A DNA stretch of 64,000 nt from Martinezella dioscoreae (GCF_009176305.1 NZ_BLAJ01000002.1:806001-870000); one strand, 5' to 3'; counted from the stretch's first letter, positions 1-9,377 are shown. Made by a program: numbers and translations. Notes: generated by a model from the letters alone, not told the origin.

Positions 1-972
1 GTCGATGGCGGCCTGATCCAGGCTGCCGCTCTCAGCAAGGGGGGCATCCTGAACGAGACTGCGTGCCGATTGAGCGGCAGCAATCGTGTCGATCGCCAAT
101 TCGCCCTGAAGTTTCGGCAGGCCATCGAGGTGGGCAAGATCGGCATCGCTGGAAGCAGCCGGATGATCGGCGATGAAGAGGCCGAAGAAGGTCGTTGTGG
201 CGGCGCCACCTACTGCGAGCGAAAGCGGCTTCGACTGGATTGTCGGGCAGGCGACCTCATGCTGGCGGCGGGCGCTCGGCAGGCTGGCGCCGAAATCCGG
301 CACCATGACGCCATCATTGCTCTTGGAGGGCACGAGGAGCTGGATGGCATCGGTCGCGTAAGCCGCGGCACCCTCAAGGCAGCCTTGCGCGAGCCACGGA
401 TTTCGCCCGCCGCCCTGCTTGAGATTCTGCCTGACCATAATGACAGGGCCGAAGGCGGCATGGGTGGCGATGTGATGGTCGATATATTGTGAGGCATAGG
501 CCTCGCTGTTCATCAGGAAGCCGCGATCGCCGAGGCCGACATCCTGAACGAGGATGAGATCAGCCGAAAGCATCGCGTTGGTGCTGTTTTCCAGCGAAAT
601 TTGCCAGAACCATGCGGTCTGGCTCGGATGCAGCCGGAGGCTGACGGTGTGTCGTACGCCTTCCGTTTCGCCGCTCCAGGAAAAGCCGCTCTTGCCATGG
701 CCGAACTCTACCGTGGCTTTCGGGCCGACGATTTCGGCCGTCGCCGGCTTAGGCCCGCCGATGCGCAGATAGAGCCGGCCAATACCGCCATACACAGGCG
801 ATCCGAGCACCTGATTGATCATGACGCCGCCCTGCTGGTCGGCAAAGTCGATCGAAAACAGTGTGCCGTTCGGCAGCGCCGAAGCCGAAAGACCGGCGGT
901 ATTGGCGAGCGTGATAAGGCCAAGTTCTTCGCGGCGGGGCGTTTGAAAGCTGCGATTGGTGTCCGAGGACAT
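1..972 (-). CDS. GH94-like glycoside phosphorylase, N-terminal part (runs off window)
   Basis: The frame is open from an ATG at 972 to the left edge, giving 324 residues without a stop; the C-terminus lies outside the window. An in-frame stop lies at 991-993, so this ATG is the earliest start. The N-terminal part has a beta-rich look with NQVLGSP near residue 53, a WFWQISLEN strand, and an NSEAYASQYIDHH segment. These resemble, from memory, the N-terminal beta-sandwich of 1,2-beta-oligoglucan phosphorylases and the phosphorylase-like part of cyclic glucan synthases. Such enzymes phosphorolyse beta-1,2-glucans in the cytoplasm and have a catalytic barrel further on that is not visible here. 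It lies downstream of the beta-mannosidase and in the same direction, 176 bases away. The family call is moderate; the exact substrate is inference. Confidence 0.55.
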   Translation of the reverse strand, partial: MSSDTNRSFQTPRREELGLITLANTAGLSASALPNGTLFSIDFADQQGGVMINQVLGSPVYGGIGRLYLRIGGPKPATAEIVGPKATVEFGHGKSGFSWSGETEGVRHTVSLRLHPSQTAWFWQISLENSTNAMLSADLILVQDVGLGDRGFLMNSEAYASQYIDHHIATHAAFGPVIMVRQNLKQGGGRNPWLAQGCLEGAAAYATDAIQLLVPSKSNDGVMVPDFGASLPSARRQHEVACPTIQSKPLSLAVGGAATTTFFGLFIADHPAASSDADLAHLDGLPKLQGELAIDTIAAAQSARSLVQDAPLAESGSLDQAAID

Positions 973-1101
973 AAGCGTGATCTCGCTGATTCATGGATCG
1001 GATGAGGGGCACTAGATCACAAGGCGGCGCCCGATCATAGGAGGCAATTCGCCATTCACCAGCGCAATCTTTTGTGACGGCTTACGGAAAATACAGGCGC
1101 C

Positions 1102-1124
1102 GATCCGGCGCAATGCGCCGGATC
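1102..1124. terminator. Hairpin downstream of the beta-mannosidase
   Basis: An 11-base inverted repeat (GATCCGGCGCA / TGCGCCGGATC) lies 24 bases past the beta-mannosidase stop. On the minus strand it is followed after a few bases by TATTTTCC, on the plus strand by TTTTC. It could terminate or attenuate transcription between the mannosidase and the GH94-like gene. The T-tract is weak, so the role is tentative. Confidence 0.4.
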
Positions 1125-1148
1125 TTTTCTGTGGGAGAGCACCCGGTG

Positions 1149-3617
1149 TCAGTGGTGCGGGTGCTCCGCAACCTGGTTGGCCGTGCGTATAACAGCCGAA
1201 AGATCGGCATCGTCGAAGGCTTCCTTGGAAATGCCTTTGACCTTGAACGTTCTGCTTTCGCCAGGCGCGAGATTGACCAGCATGTCGTCGACTTCGGCAT
1301 TCGGACTGATGCGATCGACGAACAGGCAGACATCACGCAGGAAGGACTGCGCCGTGATGGTGATAGCAATCTCGTCCGGCGTCTGGACGCTTTCGATATC
1401 GAAGCGGGGCTGCGGATATTGCAGCTGCATGTCCTTCTCGAAGAACCACCAGGCTTCCGCATCGCCGAGGCGAGCGCGCAGATATTCGCGGCGCGGATCG
1501 CCCGGGGTCGCGACCTCGGTCGGGATGTCGATATCGGTGTTCTCGAAGCGGTCGCACAGGATGCGCCAGACGTGGTGGCGGGCGAGCAGCTTGCCGGTGA
1601 AATCGAAGCGCTCGACCGTGAAGGGCACGCGCCAGAAAAGGGTCGCGTCGTTGACGGCAACGGCGGCCAGCCCATCGCCGCGCGGCTGGATGGTGAGGAG
1701 ATGCGGCGCATAGCTATGCTTCAAGGCATACCAGAGCGGCTTCTTCCTGCCAGCGCCATCGACGGCCGCCCAGGAGGTGACCGGCCAGCAATCGTTGAGC
1801 TGCCAGACGATGGTGCCCATGCAGGTCGGCCGATGCGAGCGCATATGGTCGATGCCGTAGCTGATTGCGCGCGCCTGGTTCAGCTGCGTGACGAAGAGCC
1901 AGTCGTCGAAATTTTGCGGGTGGGGAAACCAGCCTTCCAGCCCCTGTAGAAGCTTGTCATTGCCGCCGGTTGCCTTCTGGTGATGCAGGACCGCGGGGGA
2001 GGCCGGGGCGCGATCCTTCTCGCGAACGGATTGGGCAAGTGTTGCGAAAGTCGGCGGTGCCTGCCAGCCGAATTCGGAGCAGAAGCGCGGGATATAGTTG
2101 CGGTAGGTCTCGTAGCCCACCTCGTTCCACACATCCCAGATATGCCTGCAGCCGTGCTCATCGGCATTCGGCGCTATATCCATCGAGCCGGAATAGGGGC
2201 TGCCCGGCCAGTAGGGCCGGGTCGGATCGATCTCGGCCACCAGCTTCGGCAGGAGGTCGAGGTAGTAGCCGGCGCCCCAGGGGCGATTGCCCAGCACGTC
2301 CTGCCAGCCCCAGTCGAAATAGCCCCAGATATTCTCGTTATTGCCGTTCCAGATGACCAGCGAAGCGTAAGGCATGAGCCGCGCGATCGCCTCGCGCGCT
2401 TCCGCCTCGATCTCGCTGTAGACCGGCTCTTCCTCGGGATAGGTGGCGCAGGCAAACATGAAATCCTGCCAGACCATGATGCCGGCGGCATCGCATTCCT
2501 CGTAGAACGTATCGGTTTCATAGATGCCGCCGCCCCAGACGCGCAGCATGTTCATATTGGCGTCGCGAGCCTGGGCGATCCGCTCGCGATAGCGGTCGCG
2601 CGTCACGCGCGGCAGGAAGCAATCGTCGGGAATCCAGTTGGCGCCGCGGGCAAAGACCGGCACATCGTTGACGACGAGGGTGAAGGCGGAGCCGACTTCG
2701 TCGGGCGTCGTATCCAACCGCACGGAGCGGAAGCCGACGCGCCGCTTCCAGCCGTCAAGCGCCGCACCATCCGAGCCGAGCAGCTGCAGGTCGAGATCGT
2801 AAAGCGGCTGACCGCCCATGCCGTGCGGCCACCAGACCTGCGGATTGTCGATGCGGCATTCGATCAGCGCGTGGGTCTCCCCCTGCGCGACGCGCACTTC
2901 CGCGCGCTTGCCGCCGACGGAGAGCACGAGCGCCACGCTATCCGTGCCCTTGTCAGCCCATTCGATTTCGACATGCAGGCGCGCGACGCCCTGGCTGCCT
3001 TGCAGGGTGATTTCCGGGCGGATGCTGCCGAGACGGGCCTTCGACCAGCTCTCGATGACGACAGGTTTCCAGATGCCAGAGGTGACGACGGTCGGGCCCC
3101 AGTCCCAGCCGAAGTTGCAGGCCATCTTGCGGATGAGATTGCTTGGGCCGGGATAGTTCTGAGGAATATCGGCGGCGCTGCCCAGCTGCTTGCGGACTTC
3201 CTCGCCATGTTCATAGGCGGATTGGAAATCGACGATCAGCTCGTTGCGGCCGCTTTTCAGATGATCGCTGATGCCAAAGCGGTAGCTGCGATGCATGTTG
3301 CGGGTTTCGCCAAGCAAACTGCCGTTCAGTTCCAGGCGCGCGGCAGTGTCGAGGCCGAGGCAGGAAAGATCGATGCGCTCGGCGTCCTCGCCGTCCCAGT
3401 CGAAGGCCAGACGATAGCGCCAGGCGGAACGCCCAATCCAGTCCTGCGAGATTTCGTTGACGTCGAGATAGGGATCGGTGATCAGCTGCGCGGCCATCAG
3501 GTCGAGATGAACGTTGCCCGGCACGGTCGCGGGGATCGAATTGGGCAGGGCCGGTGCGCTGGAGGGCGCGCGAAGGCGCGAGATGATCCAGCCGGTGTCG
3601 AGCGTCTGTCTTTTCAT
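1149..3617 (-). CDS. Beta-mannosidase, GH2 family
   Basis: This 822-residue protein has the size and order of GH2 beta-mannosidases: an N-terminal jelly-roll (about 1-200), immunoglobulin-like domains, then a TIM barrel (from about 315). The acid/base motif WNGNNE is at 423-428 with Glu428, and the nucleophile motif SEFGWQ places Glu515. There is no signal peptide, so it should act in the cytoplasm on imported manno-oligosaccharides, releasing mannose from non-reducing ends (EC 3.2.1.25). It begins 28 bases after the GntR gene and is probably cotranscribed with it. The opposite strand carries uxuA, which points to a regulon for plant polysaccharide sugars. Confidence 0.92.
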   Translation of the reverse strand: MKRQTLDTGWIISRLRAPSSAPALPNSIPATVPGNVHLDLMAAQLITDPYLDVNEISQDWIGRSAWRYRLAFDWDGEDAERIDLSCLGLDTAARLELNGSLLGETRNMHRSYRFGISDHLKSGRNELIVDFQSAYEHGEEVRKQLGSAADIPQNYPGPSNLIRKMACNFGWDWGPTVVTSGIWKPVVIESWSKARLGSIRPEITLQGSQGVARLHVEIEWADKGTDSVALVLSVGGKRAEVRVAQGETHALIECRIDNPQVWWPHGMGGQPLYDLDLQLLGSDGAALDGWKRRVGFRSVRLDTTPDEVGSAFTLVVNDVPVFARGANWIPDDCFLPRVTRDRYRERIAQARDANMNMLRVWGGGIYETDTFYEECDAAGIMVWQDFMFACATYPEEEPVYSEIEAEAREAIARLMPYASLVIWNGNNENIWGYFDWGWQDVLGNRPWGAGYYLDLLPKLVAEIDPTRPYWPGSPYSGSMDIAPNADEHGCRHIWDVWNEVGYETYRNYIPRFCSEFGWQAPPTFATLAQSVREKDRAPASPAVLHHQKATGGNDKLLQGLEGWFPHPQNFDDWLFVTQLNQARAISYGIDHMRSHRPTCMGTIVWQLNDCWPVTSWAAVDGAGRKKPLWYALKHSYAPHLLTIQPRGDGLAAVAVNDATLFWRVPFTVERFDFTGKLLARHHVWRILCDRFENTDIDIPTEVATPGDPRREYLRARLGDAEAWWFFEKDMQLQYPQPRFDIESVQTPDEIAITITAQSFLRDVCLFVDRISPNAEVDDMLVNLAPGESRTFKVKGISKEAFDDADLSAVIRTANQVAEHPHH

Positions 3618-3645
3618 GTCATGTATCCGTGATGAAATGGATGTC

Positions 3646-4344
3646 TCAAACAGCCTTTGGCGCGATGAACTGCAGGCCCGCCTGCAGGTGGCGGTTCATG
3701 TGATAGGCGTAAGCGATTCGATCCCGTTGTTCCAACGCTTCGATGATGGCGCGATGATCATGGTAGGCACTGTCGACGGCCTCGCGGGAGCGCTTGCCCG
3801 CCTCCATCAGCCGCTGCAACAATGGCTGCATAATGCCATAGACTTGTGACAGGGTCTGATTGCCGGCGAAGCCGACAAGGGTGGCATGAAACCTGAAATC
3901 AAGTTCCGCAGCCTCGGCCAATGTCGATGCGGCCTTCATCGCGTCGTTGATGGAGCGCAGCCTGTCGATGGCGACTTCATCAAGCGTTTCGAACAGAAGA
4001 TCGCTGAGATTGACCTCGATGAGGCGACGAAATCCCTGGATATCGAGAAAGCTCTCCGCCGAGATGTCGATAGCGAAGGAGAAGAGGTCCATCAGTGCCT
4101 GCTGGCGGCGGTCCGTAATCACCGCGCCGACCTTCTGGCGGCTTTCGACAATGCCATAGGCCTTCAGGATGCGGATCGCTTCGCGCACCGTATTGCGGCT
4201 GGTATTGAACATGGAAGCGAGCTCGGCTTCCGAGGGCAGGGCATCTCCGAGACCGAGATTGCGCTCGCGCATCAGTCGCCGCAGCGCGTCGACCACCTGA
4301 TCGACCGCGGAACCTCTATCCTCGATATCAGCGGTATCCACCAC
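3646..4344 (-). CDS. GntR-family (FCD) transcriptional regulator next to uxuA
   Basis: The 232-residue product starts at a GTG (4344) preceded by GGAGGAG; a second GTG follows at once. The open frame extends upstream across uxuA on the other strand, but that part is antisense to uxuA and is not used. The N-terminus carries the GntR winged helix (PSEAELASMFNTSRNTVREA) and the C-terminal two thirds is a helical FCD ligand domain with the usual Asp/His metal-type residues (ELDFRFHATLVG, HDHRAIIEAL). Such regulators often respond to hexuronates or aldonates. Its divergent position suggests control of uxuA and of its own operon with the beta-mannosidase. Confidence 0.85.
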   Translation of the reverse strand: MVDTADIEDRGSAVDQVVDALRRLMRERNLGLGDALPSEAELASMFNTSRNTVREAIRILKAYGIVESRQKVGAVITDRRQQALMDLFSFAIDISAESFLDIQGFRRLIEVNLSDLLFETLDEVAIDRLRSINDAMKAASTLAEAAELDFRFHATLVGFAGNQTLSQVYGIMQPLLQRLMEAGKRSREAVDSAYHDHRAIIEALEQRDRIAYAYHMNRHLQAGLQFIAPKAV

Positions 4345-4374
4345 CGTCTCTCCTCCGTTGTTGAAAGCATATTG

Positions 4375-4402
4375 TTGGTCAATAGTGGCGTCAAGCGACC
4401 AA
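4375..4402. promoter_or_regulatory. Inverted repeat in the gntR-uxuA divergent promoter
   Basis: TTGGTC (4375-4380) and GACCAA (4397-4402) form an inverted repeat with a 16-base spacer, in the 117-base region between the GntR start and uxuA. The half-sites resemble the TGGTC/GACCA arms bound by FadR-group GntR proteins, although the spacer is longer than usual. It is a candidate operator only. Confidence 0.4.
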
Positions 4403-4461
4403 AGATGATGGACATTTCGCTTTTCAGCGGTATTTTGACCGACAAATGGAGGGGGCATCAT

Positions 4462-5640
4462 ATGGAAAGCTGCTGGCGGTGGTTCGGCCCGAAGGATCTC
4501 GTTCCGCTCTTGCATGCGCGCCAGGCCGGCGCGACAGGCATCGTCACGGCATTGCATGAAGTCTCGCATTCGCGCGTCTGGACGCCGGCCGAAATCGAAG
4601 CGCGAAAGGCGCTGGTGGAAGCGGCGGGGTTGCGCTGGAGCGTCTGTGAATCGATCCCGGTGCCAAGCGCGATCAAGCTCGGCGGGGCAGGGGCAAAGGC
4701 TGCGATTGGTGTCTGGAAGGACAGTCTCGTCCATCTCGCCCGCGCTGGCATCAAAACCGTCTGCTATAATTTCATGCCGGTCGTCGACTGGACGCGTACG
4801 GATCTGCGCTTCGAAATGCCGACCACCGCGCTCGCATTGCGTTTCGACATGGCGCAGTTCGTTGCCTATGACGTCTTCGTCCTGCGCAGGAAGGGTGCGG
4901 AAGAAAATTATGCGCCGGACCTGCTGCGGCGTGCCGAGGAGCGGCTGAAAGGGCTCTCGCCGGAGGCCGTGCAACGGCTGGAGAATAACATCATCGCCGG
5001 TCTTCCTGGCGGCGAAGACAGCTATGGCCGCGATGCCATACGCTCGGCCATCGCACTCTTCGACGGTATGACGGCTGGGGATCTCCAGGCCAATCTCGAA
5101 GCCTTTCTGCACGAGATCGTGCCGGTTGCAGCAGAGCTTGGCGCGAGGCTTGCGATTCACCCCGACGATCCGCCCATCTCGCTTTTCGGCTTGCCCCGCG
5201 TCGTCTCGACGGCGTCGGATCTGCGGCGCATCCTCGGCAATGTCGACGATCCGGCCAACGGTTTGACGCTCTGTGTCGGATCTCTCGGTTCTCGCGCCGA
5301 CAATGATGTGTTTGCTATCACAAGCGAATTCGCCTCGCGCATCAATTTCGCACATCTGCGCGACGTTGCGCTCGAAGCCGATGGTTCATTCGTGGAGGCC
5401 TCCCATTTGGAGGGGCGCAGCGATATGTATGCCATCCTGCGCACATTGCTCACGGAGGAGGCACGGCGTCGCGAGGAAGGCAGGGAAGACCATATGATCC
5501 CGATGCGGCCGGACCACGGACATCTGATCGGCGACGATATCGATAAGCCGACCAATCCCGGCTATTCCCTCATCGGCCGCTTGAAAGGTCTTGGCGAACT
5601 TCACGGCGTCATCCATGCGATCGGCAAAGCAGGGCTTTGA
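4462..5640 (+). CDS. uxuA: Mannonate dehydratase
   Basis: The 392-residue protein matches the length of UxuA. It starts MESCWRWFGP, as typical members do (WRWYGP), after a GGAGGGGG ribosome site at 4448-4455; longer in-frame starts are rejected. Family hallmarks are RQAGATGIVTALH near the N-terminus, YNFMPVVDWTRTDL, IHPDDPP, and the C-terminal RPDHGH metal-site motif. It dehydrates D-mannonate to 2-keto-3-deoxygluconate in the glucuronate branch of hexuronate catabolism. No uxuB, uxaC or kdgK is in view, so the remaining steps must be encoded elsewhere. It is divergent from the GntR regulator. Confidence 0.95.
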   Translation: MESCWRWFGPKDLVPLLHARQAGATGIVTALHEVSHSRVWTPAEIEARKALVEAAGLRWSVCESIPVPSAIKLGGAGAKAAIGVWKDSLVHLARAGIKTVCYNFMPVVDWTRTDLRFEMPTTALALRFDMAQFVAYDVFVLRRKGAEENYAPDLLRRAEERLKGLSPEAVQRLENNIIAGLPGGEDSYGRDAIRSAIALFDGMTAGDLQANLEAFLHEIVPVAAELGARLAIHPDDPPISLFGLPRVVSTASDLRRILGNVDDPANGLTLCVGSLGSRADNDVFAITSEFASRINFAHLRDVALEADGSFVEASHLEGRSDMYAILRTLLTEEARRREEGREDHMIPMRPDHGHLIGDDIDKPTNPGYSLIGRLKGLGELHGVIHAIGKAGL

Positions 5641-5825
5641 ACCTCACGGCATTTGCCGTCCCATGTCGGTGAAAAGGGGCGGAGGAATAAAGCCTGCTGT
5701 TGCATATTCGATAGGCTTTTGCCTAAAGTTTAACCTTGTTACAATTTTGATTTTATTTAGTTTTCTCGTCTATCAATGTCCAATTCGCTGATCTTCAAAC
5801 TCGAATTGGCAAGGTCGACCTTCCT

Positions 5826-7916
5826 ATGAATTCCGTTTGGCCCGACGCCCCGAACGACGATTTTCGGTCACTTTTCAAGACGCATCCGTCTCCGATGTGG
5901 GTCTATGATCCCGAGACGCTGAAATTCCTGATCGTCAACGATGCTGCCCGCGATCTCTATGGCTATAGCCTCGCTGCTTTTGCGGTCATGACCGTCCTTG
6001 ATATCCGGCCTCCGGAAGAGCGCGAACGCATGCTCGATGCGGTGTACCACCGCACCGACATCGAGACGGCGCAACGCTGGACGCATCTGAAGGCGGATGG
6101 CGAGACATTCGAGGTTCTGACCTATGGGCGGGAAATCCGCTTCGACGGCAAGATGGCGATTCTGGCGATCGTGCAGGACCGCACCGAGGTCAATGCGGCA
6201 CGGCGGCAGGTCGATGCCACCCAGTCGCTGCTGGACAGCATCGTCGACAATCTCCCCGTCGGCGTTTTCGTCAAGGACATGGAGCGGGATGGTCGTTATA
6301 TCCTGTTCAATGAGGCGTGCGGCGCCATCGTCGGGCAGGCAGCACCAGATGTGATCGGCAAGTCGGATCGTGCGATATTTTCCGATGAGCAGACGGCGCT
6401 TTTCCGGGAGCAGGACAAGCTTGCCTTCGAAACCGCCGAAACCGTCTACTTCGAGGAAACCATTCACACGGTGGATGGCGTATTGCGTATCCTGAAGACA
6501 GCGAAACGGGCGCTTCCCGCCCCGTCAGGGCAAGCGCCGCGCTATGTTCTCGGCATTTCCCAGGATGTGACCGAGGAGCGCAGCGTCGAGGCAAGACTTG
6601 CGCATCTTGCCATGCATGATTCCTTGACCGGGCTTCCGAACAGAGCTTTCTTTTCCGAGAACATCGTGCGGCAGGTGGCTGCTGCGAGGCCGGAAAAGCC
6701 AATCGCGCTGCTCTATATCGATGTCGATCATTTCAAGCATATCAATGACAGCAAGGGCCATGCCGCCGGCGACATGCTCCTGCGCCAGGTTGCCGAGCGC
6801 CTCCAGCAGCTTGCCGAGAGGAACGATCTGGTCGCGCGCCTGGGCGGCGACGAGTTCGCGCTGGTTTTACGGATGACGGATGCCGGGCGAGCCCGGCGCT
6901 TCGCCGACCTGTTGTTGCAATCGCTGTCGGCACCCTTCGATCTCGATGGCGTCCGGGAACATGTGACCTGCAGCATCGGCATTGCCATTGCGCCCGAGCA
7001 CGGCAACGATGCTGACGTGCTGATGCGGGACGCGGATCTGGCGCTCTATGCCGCCAAGACGAGCGGCCGTTCGACCTATCGGTTCTACCAGACGGAGATG
7101 CGGCTCGAAGCTGAACGGCGCCATCAGCTCACGCTGGAGCTTCGTGAGGCGTTGCAGAACGACGAATTCGAACTTCATTACCAGCCGATCATTCGTCTGG
7201 ACGAAGATACTCTCTCCGGCTTCGAAGCTCTGATCCGCTGGCGCCATCCGAAGCGCGGACTCATCTCGCCGGCAGAATTCATCCCCATCGCCGAAGAAAC
7301 GGGGATGATCGTTCCGATCGGCGACTGGGTGCTGAGGGAAGCTTGCCGGACCGCCATGGAGTGGCCCGGCAACCTGAAAGTGGCAATCAATCTCTCCGTC
7401 TATCAATTCCGTCATTCGAGCCTGCTGGCCACCGTCGTTTCAGCACTGAGCGAGACAGGTCTTTGTCCCGGACGCCTGGAGATCGAGGTCACGGAATCCA
7501 TCCTGCTTTCCGAGGTCGAGCAAAGCTTATCGCTGCTGCGTGCCCTCAAGGAGCTCGGTATTCGCATCGCGATCGATGATTTCGGCACGGGCTATTCCTC
7601 GCTCAGCTATCTGCGCTCCTTCTCTTTCGACAAGATCAAGCTCGACCGCAGTTTCGTCGCCGGCATGGATGCCGATCCCGGTAATCTTGCCATCGTGCGG
7701 GCCGTAGTTGGCATCGCCTCCGGCTTCAATGCGGTCACATTGGCTGAAGGCATCGAGACGGAGGCTCAATTGGCAAAATTGCGAGCCGAGGGCTATCACG
7801 AGGTGCAGGGTTTCCTGCTCGGCCGGCCAATGTCACGCGAGGATGCCCTGGCGCGAATTCTCCGTGAGGCCTATCCCGCCCCGACGTTACGTGCCCGAAA
7901 ACCAGCGCATGCATGA
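5826..7916 (+). CDS. PAS-PAS-GGDEF-EAL cyclic-di-GMP signalling protein
   Basis: The 696 residues contain two PAS-like sensor regions (about 13-125 and 130-250), a GGDEF domain (about 255-420) and an EAL domain (about 430-685). The GGDEF site is intact (340-344), as are EAL (467-469) and DDFGTG (584-589), so both diguanylate cyclase and phosphodiesterase activity are possible. The allosteric inhibitory site that should read RxxD six residues before GGDEF reads E331-R-N-D334, so product inhibition may be lost. No membrane segment or signal peptide is seen, so the PAS domains probably sense an intracellular cue. It stands alone in a 185-base/141-base setting and its partner is unknown. Confidence 0.9.
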   Translation: MNSVWPDAPNDDFRSLFKTHPSPMWVYDPETLKFLIVNDAARDLYGYSLAAFAVMTVLDIRPPEERERMLDAVYHRTDIETAQRWTHLKADGETFEVLTYGREIRFDGKMAILAIVQDRTEVNAARRQVDATQSLLDSIVDNLPVGVFVKDMERDGRYILFNEACGAIVGQAAPDVIGKSDRAIFSDEQTALFREQDKLAFETAETVYFEETIHTVDGVLRILKTAKRALPAPSGQAPRYVLGISQDVTEERSVEARLAHLAMHDSLTGLPNRAFFSENIVRQVAAARPEKPIALLYIDVDHFKHINDSKGHAAGDMLLRQVAERLQQLAERNDLVARLGGDEFALVLRMTDAGRARRFADLLLQSLSAPFDLDGVREHVTCSIGIAIAPEHGNDADVLMRDADLALYAAKTSGRSTYRFYQTEMRLEAERRHQLTLELREALQNDEFELHYQPIIRLDEDTLSGFEALIRWRHPKRGLISPAEFIPIAEETGMIVPIGDWVLREACRTAMEWPGNLKVAINLSVYQFRHSSLLATVVSALSETGLCPGRLEIEVTESILLSEVEQSLSLLRALKELGIRIAIDDFGTGYSSLSYLRSFSFDKIKLDRSFVAGMDADPGNLAIVRAVVGIASGFNAVTLAEGIETEAQLAKLRAEGYHEVQGFLLGRPMSREDALARILREAYPAPTLRARKPAHA

Positions 7917-8057
7917 CCGCCGAAACCTTCGGGCGGCCGTCGCAATTAATAACCAAAAAAAATTTGGTAACTTGTTGTCGGGAAGGGTGGTTGACCAACG
8001 TCCTTGGATCAGCCCCGACAAGGGCGCGACACAAAGAACCGTTCCAAGGAGACCAAC

Positions 8058-8483
8058 ATGAGTGATGCAACAGAACAGTCCCAGCAGCCGCGCGTGCCGG
8101 TTCGCGGCGGCGTCGTAGCCTATCTGACGGTAGATGGCGCTGTGAAGGCAGCCGAATTCTACAAGCGCGCCTTCGGCGCCGAGCAGGCCTTCATGTATCC
8201 GGTCGATGAAAAAGGCCGGACCATGCATATTCATCTCTACATCAACGGCAACTCGGTCATGCTCGGCGACGCTTTTCCGGAATACGGCCATGCGCTGGAA
8301 AAGCCGCAGTCCTTCACGATGCAGCTTGTCGTCGATGACCTCGATTTCTGGTGGAAGCGTGCCGTCGATGCGGGAGCGGAAGTGGTCGTCGAGCCGCAGG
8401 TTATGTTCTGGGGCGATCGCTGGGGCCAGCTGCGCGATCCATTCGGCGTCGCCTGGGCGATGAATGCGCCGGTCAACGGCTGA
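8058..8483 (+). CDS. VOC-superfamily (glyoxalase/PhnB-like) protein
   Basis: The 141-residue product starts at an ATG with AAGGAG seven bases upstream (8046-8051). It has the two beta-alpha-beta-beta-beta repeats of the vicinal-oxygen-chelate fold: VAYLTVDGAVKAAEFYKRAFGA at the front and a second half ending WGQLRDPFGVAWAMN. Family members are PhnB-like or antibiotic-resistance-type proteins of unknown substrate. Its position between the c-di-GMP gene and a convergent terminator gives no functional clue. Confidence 0.8.
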   Translation: MSDATEQSQQPRVPVRGGVVAYLTVDGAVKAAEFYKRAFGAEQAFMYPVDEKGRTMHIHLYINGNSVMLGDAFPEYGHALEKPQSFTMQLVVDDLDFWWKRAVDAGAEVVVEPQVMFWGDRWGQLRDPFGVAWAMNAPVNG

Positions 8484-8489
8484 CGATAT

Positions 8490-8530
8490 AATGCCCTCAG
8501 TGTTTGTGGCGCCGAGGGCATTTCTTTTGG
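8490..8530. terminator. Bidirectional terminator between VOC gene and kynurenine operon
   Basis: AATGCCCTC (8490-8498) pairs with GAGGGCATT (8514-8522), followed by TCTTTTGG. It sits in the 63-base gap between convergent genes and starts seven bases after the VOC stop codon. Confidence 0.7.
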
Positions 8531-8546
8531 TCCGGCTGCGAAGACG

Positions 8547-9377
8547 CTATTCTGCAAGCAGGGTCCGCGAGAGAGGATGCTCAGCGTCCGTAAGGCCGTC
8601 CAGAACCGAATAGTGATGCTTGTCGGGCTCCACCACGACCTCGGTCGCCGCGCCGAGCCCGGTCCAGATATTGGCGAGCAGCGCATTCTGGCGGACGAAT
8701 TCGGCGCGCTCGGCACCGCCAGCCCAACAGGTTAGGCGAATGTTGTCGACCGGCTCGAGGAGAGCCGGGCTTTCGGTCCTTGCTTCGGCGTCGTCGATCT
8801 GAAGCTGCGCGTTCATGCTGCGCTTCATGATCGGGCGCAGATCATGAAGGCCGGAAATGGCAAGCACATGGCGAATGCGTTTGCGGATTGTCTCGTTCAG
8901 CGGCGATGTCGTTGTCATCATGCGGGCGACAAGCTGACCGCCCGCCGAATGGCCGGTCAATACGATGGGTCCGCTGACGAGTTCAGCCGCTTTCGTGATC
9001 GCGGAGGCGATTTCCTTGCCGATCCCGGCGATGCGATTTTCCGGGCAAAGCGTATAGGACGGGATCGCGACCGCGTATCCTCTGATAATTGAGCCTGCTG
9101 CAAAGTGCGACCAGTAGCTTTTGTCCAGTTGCAGCCAGTAACCGCCATGGACGAAAACCACCAATCCCTGCGGCTGGCTTTCGGGCAGAAAGAGATCGAA
9201 GCGATTGCGCTCCGCAGGACCATAGGCCAGATCGAGTTTCGCGCGTCCCGCGGTCGTCAGCCTGTCACGGAAGGATTTTGCCGGCTCGACCCAGGCGGCT
9301 GGCCAGTGATCGCCGTCGACGATATAGGCGCCATTGGTATAGGCTGCGTCCCAATCGGTGACCCTGAAATAGCTCAT
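8547..9377 (-). CDS. Alpha/beta-hydrolase, arylformamidase-like
   Basis: The 276-residue alpha/beta hydrolase has the HGGYW oxyanion motif (77-81) and the nucleophile elbow GHSAGG (142-147, Ser144), with a C-terminal His in the HHYSVLDG segment. This is the pattern of animal-type N-formylkynurenine formamidase. It follows kynureninase by 37 bases in the same operon, so hydrolysis of N-formyl-kynurenine to kynurenine and formate is the likely reaction. No tryptophan 2,3-dioxygenase is in the window. A different amide or ester substrate cannot be excluded. Confidence 0.75.
   Translation of the reverse strand: MSYFRVTDWDAAYTNGAYIVDGDHWPAAWVEPAKSFRDRLTTAGRAKLDLAYGPAERNRFDLFLPESQPQGLVVFVHGGYWLQLDKSYWSHFAAGSIIRGYAVAIPSYTLCPENRIAGIGKEIASAITKAAELVSGPIVLTGHSAGGQLVARMMTTTSPLNETIRKRIRHVLAISGLHDLRPIMKRSMNAQLQIDDAEARTESPALLEPVDNIRLTCWAGGAERAEFVRQNALLANIWTGLGAATEVVVEPDKHHYSVLDGLTDAEHPLSRTLLAE

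Noticed and set aside
1980..3632. 550-codon plus-strand open frame
   Set aside because: It lies opposite the beta-mannosidase gene, which has clear catalytic motifs; the frame is a GC-rich shadow.
3886..4461. N-terminal extension of uxuA
   Set aside because: The frame is open through the GntR gene, but the normal UxuA N-terminus starts at 4462 after a good ribosome site.
4345..5355. N-terminal extension of the GntR gene
   Set aside because: The open frame continues across uxuA on the opposite strand; a GGAGGAG-GTG start at 4344 gives a normal-length GntR protein.
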